Below are positions 56,262 through 64,000 of a stretch of 64,000 nucleotides of DNA, piece by piece. Both the position numbers and the translations under genes were made by a program. Under the pieces are notes generated by a model. The model did not search any database. It saw only the letters and a list, made by a program, of their open reading frames with translations, and was not told the DNA's origin. The stretch comes from Microvirga arvi. GTDB taxonomy: Bacteria; Pseudomonadota; Alphaproteobacteria; Rhizobiales; Beijerinckiaceae. The stretch spans positions 1 through 64,000 of the forward strand of contig NZ_JAFEMD010000017.1 in the NCBI RefSeq assembly GCF_016892765.1, in the 5' to 3' direction. The first letter of the stretch is position 1. Every line of letters starts with the position of its first letter.

Positions 56262-56357
56262 ATGGGACTGCCTTCAAACATTCCGAGGAGCGAAAGCCCC
56301 CGCCGCGACAACCGGGACGGAGGTTGTCGCGTCCCCGTATCGAACACCGACGTCGGG

Positions 56358-57185
56358 TCAGGCGATGCCCATCAGTCGGACGAGAGGGCTCATCAGGCCG
56401 GACGTGCAGCCGAGCACGATGTTGCCGTCCCGCAATCCCGACTGGGCGAGAAAGTCGTTCACCCAGCCGCCCGCCTCCTCGATCAACAGCATTCCGGCCA
56501 GGGCATCCCATGAGTTCATGTGCAACTCGCAATAACCGTCGATCCGGCCTGCCGCCACATAGGCCAGAGCCAGGGCACCCGACCCGCCGCGGCGGACGCC
56601 GGCCCCATCCGCCAGGATCCGGCCAACGAGATCGACATAGAGGCTGAGCGGAAGCCGGGTCGACCAGCCGGCCTCGATGGTCGCGGACTGCATGTCGCCC
56701 AGCCCGCTGACCCGGATCGGCTCGCCATTCAGGGTCGCGCCCCTGCCGCGCTCCGCCGCGAACAGTTCATCCTGCATTGGATCATAAATGATCCCGATCT
56801 GAGTTTGGCCGTCACGGACATAGGCGATGGAGATGCAGAACTGTGAGATCCCGCGCACGAAGTTCGCCGTGCCATCAATCGGATCCACCACCCAGACGTT
56901 ATTGTCGAACGACCCGCCACCCTCTTCGCCGAAGAAGGCGTCGTCCGGAAAGCTCTCCAGCAATCGGCCGCGCACCAGACCTTCAACCTCGGCATCGACA
57001 GCCGAGAGGTAGTCCTGATGTCCCTTGAGGTTGATGCCTGTCGCGCCGGGGCGTCCATTGAACCGGCGGCGGGCCAGGGCCCCCGCCTCGCGAGCCACCG
57101 CGCATGCAACGGACAGTCTCAGGTCGGATTTCTCCAGTGGGGACGAGGCGGGATCCGCGACCCGCGCGGTGCTGAAGGCTGGCAT
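56358..57185 (-). CDS. Inositol monophosphatase-family phosphatase 1
   Basis: 275 residues. GHQDYLSAVDAEVEGLVRGRL, FFGEEGGGSFDN, WVVDPIDGTANFVRGISQF and SWDALAGMLLIEEAGGWV contain all the metal ligands (Glu, Asp-Pro-x-Asp-Gly-Thr, Trp-Asp-Ala). Closest in style to SuhB-type inositol monophosphatases. It lies 16 bp after the tyrosine-phosphatase gene in the operon. Substrate unknown; a sugar or polyol phosphate delivered by the upstream transporter is inferred. Confidence 0.9.
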   Translation of the reverse strand: MPAFSTARVADPASSPLEKSDLRLSVACAVAREAGALARRRFNGRPGATGINLKGHQDYLSAVDAEVEGLVRGRLLESFPDDAFFGEEGGGSFDNNVWVVDPIDGTANFVRGISQFCISIAYVRDGQTQIGIIYDPMQDELFAAERGRGATLNGEPIRVSGLGDMQSATIEAGWSTRLPLSLYVDLVGRILADGAGVRRGGSGALALAYVAAGRIDGYCELHMNSWDALAGMLLIEEAGGWVNDFLAQSGLRDGNIVLGCTSGLMSPLVRLMGIA

Positions 57186-57200
57186 GATGGGATATCCTGC

Positions 57201-57824
57201 TTACTGGCTGGAGGAAACGAACTGCGGCGCCGGATGCTTCTCACGCTCGATGTGCTGAATCCACGCGGCGGCATGGCGCGCAGCCTCGATCAGCATCGGC
57301 TTCGGCGTTTCTTCCCATTCGTTGGGATGAAGCTCACGAGTGACGCGCAAATGATCGATTGCAGCCTCAAGCGTCGGGAAACGGTCGGTCATCTGGATGT
57401 GGATGTACAAGGCCGCCAAGATGACGGATCGGCTGCGTCCGCCCCGGCAATGAAGCAGCACGTTGCCGCGGCGGCGGTGAGGATACGTGTGGCGGTCGGG
57501 CAGCTTCTGATGCAGGGCGCCGTCGAGCAGATAATAGCCGGCCAGCAGCATCGTGTCCGGATTGCCCGCATCGTCGATGAGGCCGAGCTTGTAGTTCCGA
57601 ACCGGGCCATGCGGCGCAGCGATCTCCGAGGCTCCGACCCCGGCCGTGTAATCGATGTCCAGATTAACGGCGCAGTTCACCACAATGGCGATGTCGTTTC
57701 CCTCGAGCAACGCCTTGTCCGACGCGGCATTGGCATCGCCGACGAAGAGCTTCACCCCGAATGGCGGAAGGTCCTCGATGATGAGGCTCATGGGAGGACG
57801 TGGGTAGTTGAACTGGGTCACCAT
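57201..57824 (-). CDS. Tyrosine/dual-specificity-type phosphatase in the transport operon
   Basis: 207 residues from ATG 57824 (57791 is a possible later start). HCX5R is VLLHCRGGRSRSVILAALYI (Cys126, Arg132), with a cysteine-phosphatase fold start FGVKLFVGDANAASDKALL. Its place between an ABC importer and two IMPase-family genes suggests action on a small phosphoester rather than on a protein, but this is inference. A similar protein is encoded at 24617-25198. Confidence 0.8.
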   Translation of the reverse strand: MVTQFNYPRPPMSLIIEDLPPFGVKLFVGDANAASDKALLEGNDIAIVVNCAVNLDIDYTAGVGASEIAAPHGPVRNYKLGLIDDAGNPDTMLLAGYYLLDGALHQKLPDRHTYPHRRRGNVLLHCRGGRSRSVILAALYIHIQMTDRFPTLEAAIDHLRVTRELHPNEWEETPKPMLIEAARHAAAWIQHIEREKHPAPQFVSSSQ

Positions 57825-57933
57825 CAAAACTTGTATCCTGAACTTCACGGTTGTTGTTGCGGAACACGCACTCGTGGCGCGGCCCGCATGATCATGGGTT
57901 CTGCCTTGGTCGGCCTCCGGCCAGGAGCCGCCT

Positions 57934-59061
57934 TCAGGCTGCGTGGGAGGCTCCGAGGGCAGCTTGCGCCAACGGGATCCGGCTGCCGCTGCCTTTGTCG
58001 AAGAAGGTGAGCTGGTCGGCGGGAAACTCGATCCAGATGTTTTTCCGCGGCAGAGAGGTCTCGAAGCGCGGGATGAGAGCTGTGACCCGGTGCCCTTTGA
58101 CGGAGAGCGAGATGATCGTCTGCGATCCGGTCGGCTGGACGATGTCGACCTCGGCGGGCAGGCTGAAAGGGCCCTGCCGCTCGACAAGCGAGATGTTCTC
58201 CGGGCGAATTGCCAACGTCACCGGCCCGTCGGCTCCCTGCAGGCACGAGGGCACAGGAATGTCTGTATCCTCGAAGCGTACGACCCGCTCACCTCCCGAC
58301 GTGCTTAGAATTCCGTCGAGGAGATTGATCCTGGGATCGCCGATGAACTCGGCGACGAAGAGATTGGCAGGATTGTGATAGATCTCGTAGGGCGAGCCCT
58401 GCTGCTGAATGATACCATCCTTCATCACCACGATGATGTCCGACATGGTCAGCGCCTCGACCTGATCATGCGTGACATAGACCGTGGTCGCCTGCAGTTC
58501 GCGATGCAGGCGCTTCAGCTCCGTGCGCATCTCAGTCCTGAGCTTCGCGTCTAGATTGGACAAAGGCTCGTCCATCAGCAGGATCGAGTTGCGCGCCGCG
58601 ATCAGACGGGCCACGGCCACCCGCTGCTGCTGCCCGCCCGACAACTCGGACGGATAGCGGTCCGCAAGCCCGGTCAGCTGGACCTTCGCGAGCGCCTCGG
58701 TCAGGCGCTCCTTGACCACATGCACCGGCTGCTTCGCCTCCGAGAGCGCCAGGGTGATGTTCCTGTCGACCTTCATGTTGGGCCACAGGGCGTAGCTCTG
58801 AAAGATAAAGCCGAGGCCGCGCCGCTCGGGCGGGACGAAGACGCCGGTCCGGCTGGAGTAGACCGTCTTGCCGCCGAGCACGACCTCGCCCGTCGTCGCA
58901 TTCTCAAGGCCGGCGATGACGCGCAAGGTCGTGGTCTTGCCGCAGCCCGACGGCCCGAGCAGGGTGACGAAGCTGCCCTTCGGGATGTCGAGGTCGAGGC
59001 TTGGGAGGGCCAGATGGCTTCCGTACGACTTCGTGATGTTTCTGAGGGTGATTTCAGACAT
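57934..59061 (-). CDS. ABC transporter ATP-binding protein (FbpC/PotA type)
   Basis: 375 residues from ATG 59061. Walker A GPSGCGKTTTLRVIAG, Q-loop FQSYALWPN, signature LSGGQQQRVAVARL, Walker B LLMDEPLSNLD and YVTHDQVEAL are present. A C-terminal ~130-residue TOBE-type regulatory domain (VTLAIRPENISLV) follows. It energises the importer formed with the adjacent binding protein and fused permease. Confidence 0.95.
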   Translation of the reverse strand: MSEITLRNITKSYGSHLALPSLDLDIPKGSFVTLLGPSGCGKTTTLRVIAGLENATTGEVVLGGKTVYSSRTGVFVPPERRGLGFIFQSYALWPNMKVDRNITLALSEAKQPVHVVKERLTEALAKVQLTGLADRYPSELSGGQQQRVAVARLIAARNSILLMDEPLSNLDAKLRTEMRTELKRLHRELQATTVYVTHDQVEALTMSDIIVVMKDGIIQQQGSPYEIYHNPANLFVAEFIGDPRINLLDGILSTSGGERVVRFEDTDIPVPSCLQGADGPVTLAIRPENISLVERQGPFSLPAEVDIVQPTGSQTIISLSVKGHRVTALIPRFETSLPRKNIWIEFPADQLTFFDKGSGSRIPLAQAALGASHAA

Positions 59062-59096
59062 GGGCACTCTCTCGTTCGGAAGCCTCTTGGCTCGGG

Positions 59097-60335
59097 TTAC
59101 TGGCTCGTCTCGACCATCCAGAAATCGCTGATCTTCGCGACATTGTCCTTCACGAAGGCGGGCGAGGCGGTAAGCTTCTTGGCTTTCGGCCACATCTCGC
59201 TATGGGGCGGAGCCGGAATGTCGGTCCGCGGCGAGAACGTTCCGATCTGATAGAAGGCAGCCATGCCCTGCAAAAGTTCCAGCGACTTTCCGGACCGGAA
59301 CGGAGGCTTGAGCTCTGAGTTCAAGTTCAGGTCTTTGCTGCCCATCAGGAAGGCCACGAAGAGCTTCGCCGCATTGGCATGGGGTGCGTGTCCGGCAACG
59401 GTTACGTATGTCGGATAGGAAAACAGCGCCGCCGGCTGCAGATCGAACGGGATCGCGTTTGCATAATTGTCGGTTTGGTTCTTGGTCAGGTAGTGGATGA
59501 CCGAAAACGCCATCGGTGGCTTGGTCTGGCCGCGAAGGCCGACCGCCGTTGCGATCTTCGAGCTGTTGTCGGAGATGACGATGTCATTTTTGATGAGACG
59601 ATGCAGGAACTCATAGCCAGCATTCTCGACCCCGGACGAAAGTTCGAGCTTCTTGCCGTAATGCTGCTCGTAGGCCTTCCGCATCTCGTCTGAATGCTCC
59701 ACGATGGCAGCCAGCATCATCAGCGTGGTGAGCGATCCGGCCGGCGACTTCATGGAGAAGCGGCCCTTCCATTGCGGCTCCGTCAGCTCCCAGATGCTCT
59801 TGATCGGCGGTTGCGGATAAGTCTCCGAGTTGTAGAGCACACCATAGGCTTCGATCACATGGGTCAGCAGCGGCTCGCGGTGCTCGGCGGGGATCCTGTC
59901 CGCCAGATAGGACGGCACGTAATTGACGATGCGGTGGTTGGGGAGCAGGTCGAACACCATCTGCTCGGTGCCGCCCGAGTAGACCACGTCGGCCGCATAG
60001 ACGCCAGCCTGGTGCTCCCGGACGACCTTCTCGATGGTCTTCTCGGAGCCGAGATCGTAGGCCTTGACCTTGATCTCGGGATAGATTTTCGCGAAGTCCT
60101 CGGCCACCTTCAGCATCGTGCCGGACGAGGAATAGACGACGACCTCGCCCTCCTTCTTCGCGTTGGCGACCACCTCGTCCCAGTTCTCGTTCTTCTGGTA
60201 GGGGCCGAGCTGGCTTTTCTGCAGCCAGGCGTCCCACTTGGGGTCGGATTGCTGCGCCAGGGCCGGCGCCGCCAGGGCAAGGGCCAGGGTTCCGGCTGCG
60301 AGCCATGCTTTAGCACTGCGGAATGTCGGTCTCAT
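59097..60335 (-). CDS. Periplasmic substrate-binding protein (FbpA/AfuA-like)
   Basis: 412 residues. A signal peptide (MRPTFRSAKAWLAAGTLALALAAPALA) precedes a type II periplasmic-binding fold: ANAKKEGEVVVYSSSGTMLKVAEDFAKIYPEIKVKAYD, AGVYAADVVYSGGTEQMVFDL and GVLYNSETYPQPPIKSIWELTEPQWKGRFSM. This is the FbpA-like cluster that takes iron, sugar phosphates (AfuA) or phosphonates. The phosphatases in the operon favour a phosphorylated ligand. Confidence 0.85.
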   Translation of the reverse strand: MRPTFRSAKAWLAAGTLALALAAPALAQQSDPKWDAWLQKSQLGPYQKNENWDEVVANAKKEGEVVVYSSSGTMLKVAEDFAKIYPEIKVKAYDLGSEKTIEKVVREHQAGVYAADVVYSGGTEQMVFDLLPNHRIVNYVPSYLADRIPAEHREPLLTHVIEAYGVLYNSETYPQPPIKSIWELTEPQWKGRFSMKSPAGSLTTLMMLAAIVEHSDEMRKAYEQHYGKKLELSSGVENAGYEFLHRLIKNDIVISDNSSKIATAVGLRGQTKPPMAFSVIHYLTKNQTDNYANAIPFDLQPAALFSYPTYVTVAGHAPHANAAKLFVAFLMGSKDLNLNSELKPPFRSGKSLELLQGMAAFYQIGTFSPRTDIPAPPHSEMWPKAKKLTASPAFVKDNVAKISDFWMVETSQ

Positions 60336-60383
60336 GGTGGGCTTCCTCCTGCGTTTCTTTCGGTGTCGATCCGGATGGAGCGG

Positions 60384-62219
60384 TCAGGCCGCTCCGACCC
60401 TCGCCTTGGTTGACAAGGCACGGACGACCAGGTTGACCGCAATCACAAGAGCGACGAGCAGCACGGTCGCAACGCCGACAAGTTGAGGCATGTCCTGGTT
60501 CTGGTAGTTGTAGATGACGCCCGCGAGCACGTTGGTCGACGGCGTGACGAGCAGGATGATCAGCGACAGCTCCCGCATGATGCTGATGAAGCTGAGGAGC
60601 ATGCCTGACAGGAGGCCGCCGGCGACGATGGGTACGATAATCCGCATCATGCGGCGAAACCAGCCGATGCCCTGGACGCGAGCCGCCTCCTCCAGTGACT
60701 TGTCGATCTGAAGAAGCGCCGCGATGCCAGTACGGGAGGTGAAGGGCAGCGTCTTGACCGAGCAGATCAGAACGAGCAACGCGAAGGTGCCATAGAGCGC
60801 TGGGATCGGCCCGAACGGACGGGCGAACATGCCGATATAGATTGCGCCGAAGGCCAGAGCCGGAAAAATGTATGGCATGAAGGCCACGAGCTCCAAGGCC
60901 CGTGATGTGAGCGAACCGCGGGTCCTGACGACGACGTAGCCGATGAGGAAGCCGAAGATGCCGGTCGTCATGGCTGTGAGGAACGCCAGCTTGAGGCTGT
61001 TCCAGGTCGCGTCGATGATGTTGGTATTGTCGACGAGAGCTGCCTGCAGCTGATCAACACCTTCGCCTCCGCCGCCGATCCAATAGTGCAGGGTCAGGTT
61101 GCTGAGGCTGTAGTTGCCGGCCGTCTTGATCAGCGACTGCAGGACCAGCAGGACGAGCGGGAAGGCAACGGCTGCCGTCATAAGCAGCATGACAAGGATG
61201 AAGAGTGGCCAGCGCCAGCGTCCGAGATCAAGCTCCTTGCTGCGGAATCCCTTGCCGGAGAGGGTCACGAAGCTCTTGCGGACACCGATGAGCCGCTGAT
61301 TGATGAAGATGAACAGGCAGGCGAGGACCACAAGCACCAGAGCGAGCAGGAAGCCGTCGCCTGCATTCCGCGTTCCCATAGCGGCATAGATCTGGGTCGG
61401 CAGCACGAAATAGCGCACTGGCATGCCAAGCACGGCGGGCGTACCGAACGATCCGACCACGCGGATGAAGGTCATCACAACCGCGGAGCCGATGGCGGGC
61501 AGCAGAAGCGGCGCGGTGATCCACAAGAACTGCTTGAGGCGCGAGAGACCCGCCATCGCCCCTGCTTCCTCAAGCTGGCTGTCGACGCTTGTGATCGAGC
61601 TCGACACCGAGAGATAGGAATAGACGTAGTAGTGCAGCGACAGGCAGATGATGATCGGAACGGGGCCATAGGCGATCCAGTCCGGCGGCTGCACGCCGAA
61701 GAAGTACGCGAACGCGCCTGACGCTCCACCGATGCGATCGTTCTTGAAGAACGTGATCCAGGCAAGCGCCATCACCCAGGACGGAAGCATATAGGGGATC
61801 ATCACCAGCGTATGCAGGAAATTCCGAAACGGGATGTTCGTGCGCACGATCAGCCAGGCGAGGCCAGCGCCGAAGGCAAGGCAGATGGCAGTGGCGGCAA
61901 AGGCGGTGACGAGCGAGTTGAAGAAGGGCTTGTAGAAGATCGCCCATGAGAGACGACCGGCGAAGACGCGCTCATAATGGAAGAGCGTGAACTCTCCTGG
62001 CTGGGCCTTGGGCAGGTAGGCACGATCATAGGGCTGGACGGTGAGCGTCTCCCGGATCAGCTCAAACAGCGGCACGAGGACCAGCGCTCCTAGCAATGCA
62101 GCGAGCAGGATGCCGAGGAGGCGTTCGGGCTGGGTAAAGAAGTGCTGCAGGCGGCCCATGACGGCGCGTACGGACGATATGTTCGATGAGTTGTGTGCTG
62201 GCGCCGCCGAACTCGTCAT
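60384..62219 (-). CDS. ABC permease, two fused membrane domains (FbpB/AfuB type)
   Basis: 611 residues with about 12 membrane helices in two halves, each with a coupling helix (EEAGAMAGLSRLKQFLWITAPLLLP and EEAARVQGIGWFRRMMRIIVPIVAG). This is the single-chain permease of FbpB/AfuB-type importers. First gene of the minus-strand operon. A LacI-type operator lies 174 bp upstream of its start. Confidence 0.92.
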   Translation of the reverse strand: MTSSAAPAHNSSNISSVRAVMGRLQHFFTQPERLLGILLAALLGALVLVPLFELIRETLTVQPYDRAYLPKAQPGEFTLFHYERVFAGRLSWAIFYKPFFNSLVTAFAATAICLAFGAGLAWLIVRTNIPFRNFLHTLVMIPYMLPSWVMALAWITFFKNDRIGGASGAFAYFFGVQPPDWIAYGPVPIIICLSLHYYVYSYLSVSSSITSVDSQLEEAGAMAGLSRLKQFLWITAPLLLPAIGSAVVMTFIRVVGSFGTPAVLGMPVRYFVLPTQIYAAMGTRNAGDGFLLALVLVVLACLFIFINQRLIGVRKSFVTLSGKGFRSKELDLGRWRWPLFILVMLLMTAAVAFPLVLLVLQSLIKTAGNYSLSNLTLHYWIGGGGEGVDQLQAALVDNTNIIDATWNSLKLAFLTAMTTGIFGFLIGYVVVRTRGSLTSRALELVAFMPYIFPALAFGAIYIGMFARPFGPIPALYGTFALLVLICSVKTLPFTSRTGIAALLQIDKSLEEAARVQGIGWFRRMMRIIVPIVAGGLLSGMLLSFISIMRELSLIILLVTPSTNVLAGVIYNYQNQDMPQLVGVATVLLVALVIAVNLVVRALSTKARVGAA

Positions 62220-62392
62220 TCCGTCATGTCCTTCCCGGAGCCTTGCGCCGGTTCAAAAGCGTTTCCCATTAGCGGCTGACGTTTTAGGCGCTCTCGTCCG
62301 GCTTGGCCGGAGGGCGGTCAGCTCGCGCTCTTATCCTCCGACCTGCTGCGGCATGGTCAGGCCGCCTGAGGATCCGAGAAGCAAAGCCACAT

Positions 62393-62418
62393 AAGCTTTG
62401 CACACGTGTGCAAAGCTT
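62393..62418. promoter_or_regulatory. LacI-type operator, perfect 26-bp palindrome
   Basis: Bases 62393-62405 and 62406-62418 are exact reverse complements; the core is tgcacacgtgtgca. It lies between the regulator's stop and the permease start, upstream of the operon. The core recurs before the regulator gene. Confidence 0.8.
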
Positions 62419-62455
62419 GCAAGGGGCATTCTGGATAAGAAGTTGGGCCTTCGGA

Positions 62456-63520
62456 TCAGATGGCGGGACGGACGGTCGCCCGCTCGACGAGTTCGACCGG
62501 AAGGACCTCATGCACGAGGGCCGTGCCCTTCCCGTGCATCTCCCGCTCGATGGCCGCCAGCACAGACCCGGTCAAATCGTTCATCGACTGCCTGACCGTC
62601 GTCAGGCGGTACGAAGCCCAGGCCGATTGCGGGATGTCGTCGAAGCCGACGACCGAGAGGTCGTCGGGAATGTGCCGTCCCGTCACGCGCGCGCCGTCGA
62701 GAAAGCCGAGCCCCAAAAGATCGGTGACGCAGAACACGCCATCCAGGTCATGGGAGGTGAGCAAGCCTTTGGCAGCCTCTACGCCGGTTTCATAGGTGGT
62801 CTCGCCCGAGGCCCAGATGACGGGTTCTAACCCGGCTTCCTCGATGCAGTCCGCGAAGGCGACGCGTCGCCGGATCTGGGTGGGCGTGCGGGCGCCGCTG
62901 CCGACGACGCCGATGCGCCGGCATCCGGCCCGGAGGAGCCGCTCTGCCGCGATGCGGGCTCCGCCAAGATCGTCGCTGATGATTGTATCCGCTTCGGCGT
63001 CATCGGCCTGCCGATTGACCAGGATCACCCGCACCCCGTTGGCCACGCACTCGTCGATGATGGACGAGGGCGGCGACCCGGACATCACCACGATGGCCCG
63101 CACGCGGAACTCCAGGATTGATTCGATCAGGGGGGTGATTCCTTGCTCCGCCTCGGCGGCGTTCAGGAGCAGGCACTGCATGCCGCGCCTGAGAAGCGCG
63201 CGGCTCAATTCGTCGAGTTGGCGCGCCATGAAAGGCAAGGAGAGGTTAGCGCCAACGACGCCGACCAAATTGGACTGGTCGCTGATCAGGCTTCGGGCGA
63301 GACGATTCACCCGATATCCCAGGGTCTTGGCGGCCTCCTGAACCCGATGTCTTACATCGGCTGAGACGCTGGCGCCTGGCGTGAACGTGCGCGATACGGC
63401 TGAGCGGGAGACACCCGCAAGCCGGGCGACCTCTTCGGCGGTCACGAAGTTGCGTGTTGCACGTTTCAGATGGTCTTCCCGGTCTGAAGACGCCTCCATA
63501 GGCACTTGCTCCGCGTCCAT
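62456..63520 (-). CDS. LacI-family transcriptional regulator
   Basis: 354 residues from ATG 63520. The N-terminal helix-turn-helix (TAEEVARLAGVSRSAVSRTFTPGASVSADVRHRVQEAAKTLGYRVNRLARSL) is the LacI type and is followed by a periplasmic-binding-like effector domain (VGVVGANLSLPFMARQLDEL, VGFDDIPQSAWASYRLTTVRQ). It likely represses the downstream operon and itself; matching palindromes lie on both sides. The effector is probably the transported compound or its metabolite. Confidence 0.92.
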   Translation of the reverse strand: MDAEQVPMEASSDREDHLKRATRNFVTAEEVARLAGVSRSAVSRTFTPGASVSADVRHRVQEAAKTLGYRVNRLARSLISDQSNLVGVVGANLSLPFMARQLDELSRALLRRGMQCLLLNAAEAEQGITPLIESILEFRVRAIVVMSGSPPSSIIDECVANGVRVILVNRQADDAEADTIISDDLGGARIAAERLLRAGCRRIGVVGSGARTPTQIRRRVAFADCIEEAGLEPVIWASGETTYETGVEAAKGLLTSHDLDGVFCVTDLLGLGFLDGARVTGRHIPDDLSVVGFDDIPQSAWASYRLTTVRQSMNDLTGSVLAAIEREMHGKGTALVHEVLPVELVERATVRPAI

Positions 63521-63593
63521 GATGCTCTGCGTGAGTTCGATGGGCCATGTGCGGGGAAAGACGGATTTGCCTCGAACCTGAACGGAAAGTCTA

Positions 63594-63607
63594 TGCACAC
63601 GTGTTCA
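63594..63607. promoter_or_regulatory. LacI-type operator before the regulator gene
   Basis: tgcacacgtgttca differs from the perfect core at 62399-62412 in one base. It is about 75 bp upstream of the regulator's ATG, so it probably serves autoregulation. Confidence 0.7.
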
Positions 63608-64000
63608 GCTTAGGCAAGCCTGTCGGAAACGGCAAACCAGCCCTAAGCTTGCGAGTGCGAGATCTCCGTTCTGGGCCACACCTTCACTTTCCGGCCTATG
63701 AATATCGGCCAAGTTCAGGGTCGGCGATCCTCCACATGAGCCTGTGCCGCGCATAACCTTGCCCGAAATGGCACCAAGTTTAGGATCAATCACCACGGAT
63801 CAGCGCAGTGGATCACGAGGTTCCACTCACCCCGCAAGATCCAGCTCCGGGGCAGGCAGCAAGGCCCCCTTGTTGTTCCACATCGCGCCGTGACAAATGC
63901 CGCCGGGCGTCGCCTGCGCGGGCTTGCGCCAGGGTGTCGCGTTTATCCAGAGGAGTGCGGCACCATCTCCCCTCCATCGTCACATCGCGGAGACCCAAGA
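63608..64000. other. Window end without an assignable gene
   Basis: About 390 bases with no convincing start or domain. A minus-strand frame ending at 63825 (MWNNKGALLPAPELDLAG, preceded by about 30 residues) could be the end of a gene that extends past the window, but I cannot identify it. Confidence 0.3.

Noticed and set aside
63605..63796. Minus-strand 63-residue frame upstream of the LacI gene
   Set aside because: No ribosome site, no motif, and it overlaps the operator region.

Overview
The window looks like chromosome of a high-GC alphaproteobacterium of the order Hyphomicrobiales (Rhizobiales), most like Microvirga, Methylobacterium or Bosea. The signs are a five-step histidine pathway with HutF and HutG, HWE-type histidine kinase signalling, EcfG-type promoter motifs, and intergenic palindromes of the kind common in these genera. 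The genus is inferred from protein and repeat style; no rRNA or tRNA gene was seen.

Region 1 (1-18.4 kb) is accessory DNA. It is sparse, with many small hypothetical genes, a truncated Nudix gene, an acyltransferase, a proline-rich lipoprotein, and three copies (one intact, two decayed) of one gene family. An integrative-element module (HTH protein, winged-helix protein, AlpA-like regulator, tyrosine integrase) follows, flanked by three related 28-bp repeats and a truncated phosphatidyltransferase gene. Next to it is a type II restriction-modification cassette (controller, putative nuclease, convergent methylase). At 14-18 kb is a cluster of tiny genes, including two 51-residue membrane proteins that share a GGAAT-N17-CGTT promoter, so they probably belong to the general stress regulon.

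Region 2 (18.5-42 kb) is mostly core genes: RidA, a glycosyltransferase, a GST, an endonuclease/exonuclease/phosphatase-fold protein, a copper operon (copA-cueR with its operator), a cysteine phosphatase, an L,D-transpeptidase, small membrane proteins, a homocysteine methyltransferase homologue, an EAL protein, tyrS, purC, a LolA-like protein, DoxX, galE, and overlapping transsulfuration genes (CBS and a gamma-lyase). Among them is a 1022-residue RTX protein whose N-terminal half is an AlgE-type mannuronan C5-epimerase module with Asn in place of the catalytic Asp.

Region 3 (42-53 kb) is the histidine-utilisation locus: hutC-hutF diverge from hutI-H-G-U-D, followed by a three-gene ABC importer. 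Matching 12-bp palindromes before hutI and before the importer suggest that HutC controls both.

Region 4 (53-64 kb) holds a secreted collagen-like protein, a few orphan genes, and a six-gene minus-strand operon: fused permease, binding protein, ATPase, tyrosine-phosphatase-like protein and two inositol-monophosphatase-family enzymes. A LacI regulator lies upstream, with two matching operators. The best inference is uptake and dephosphorylation of a phosphorylated sugar or polyol.
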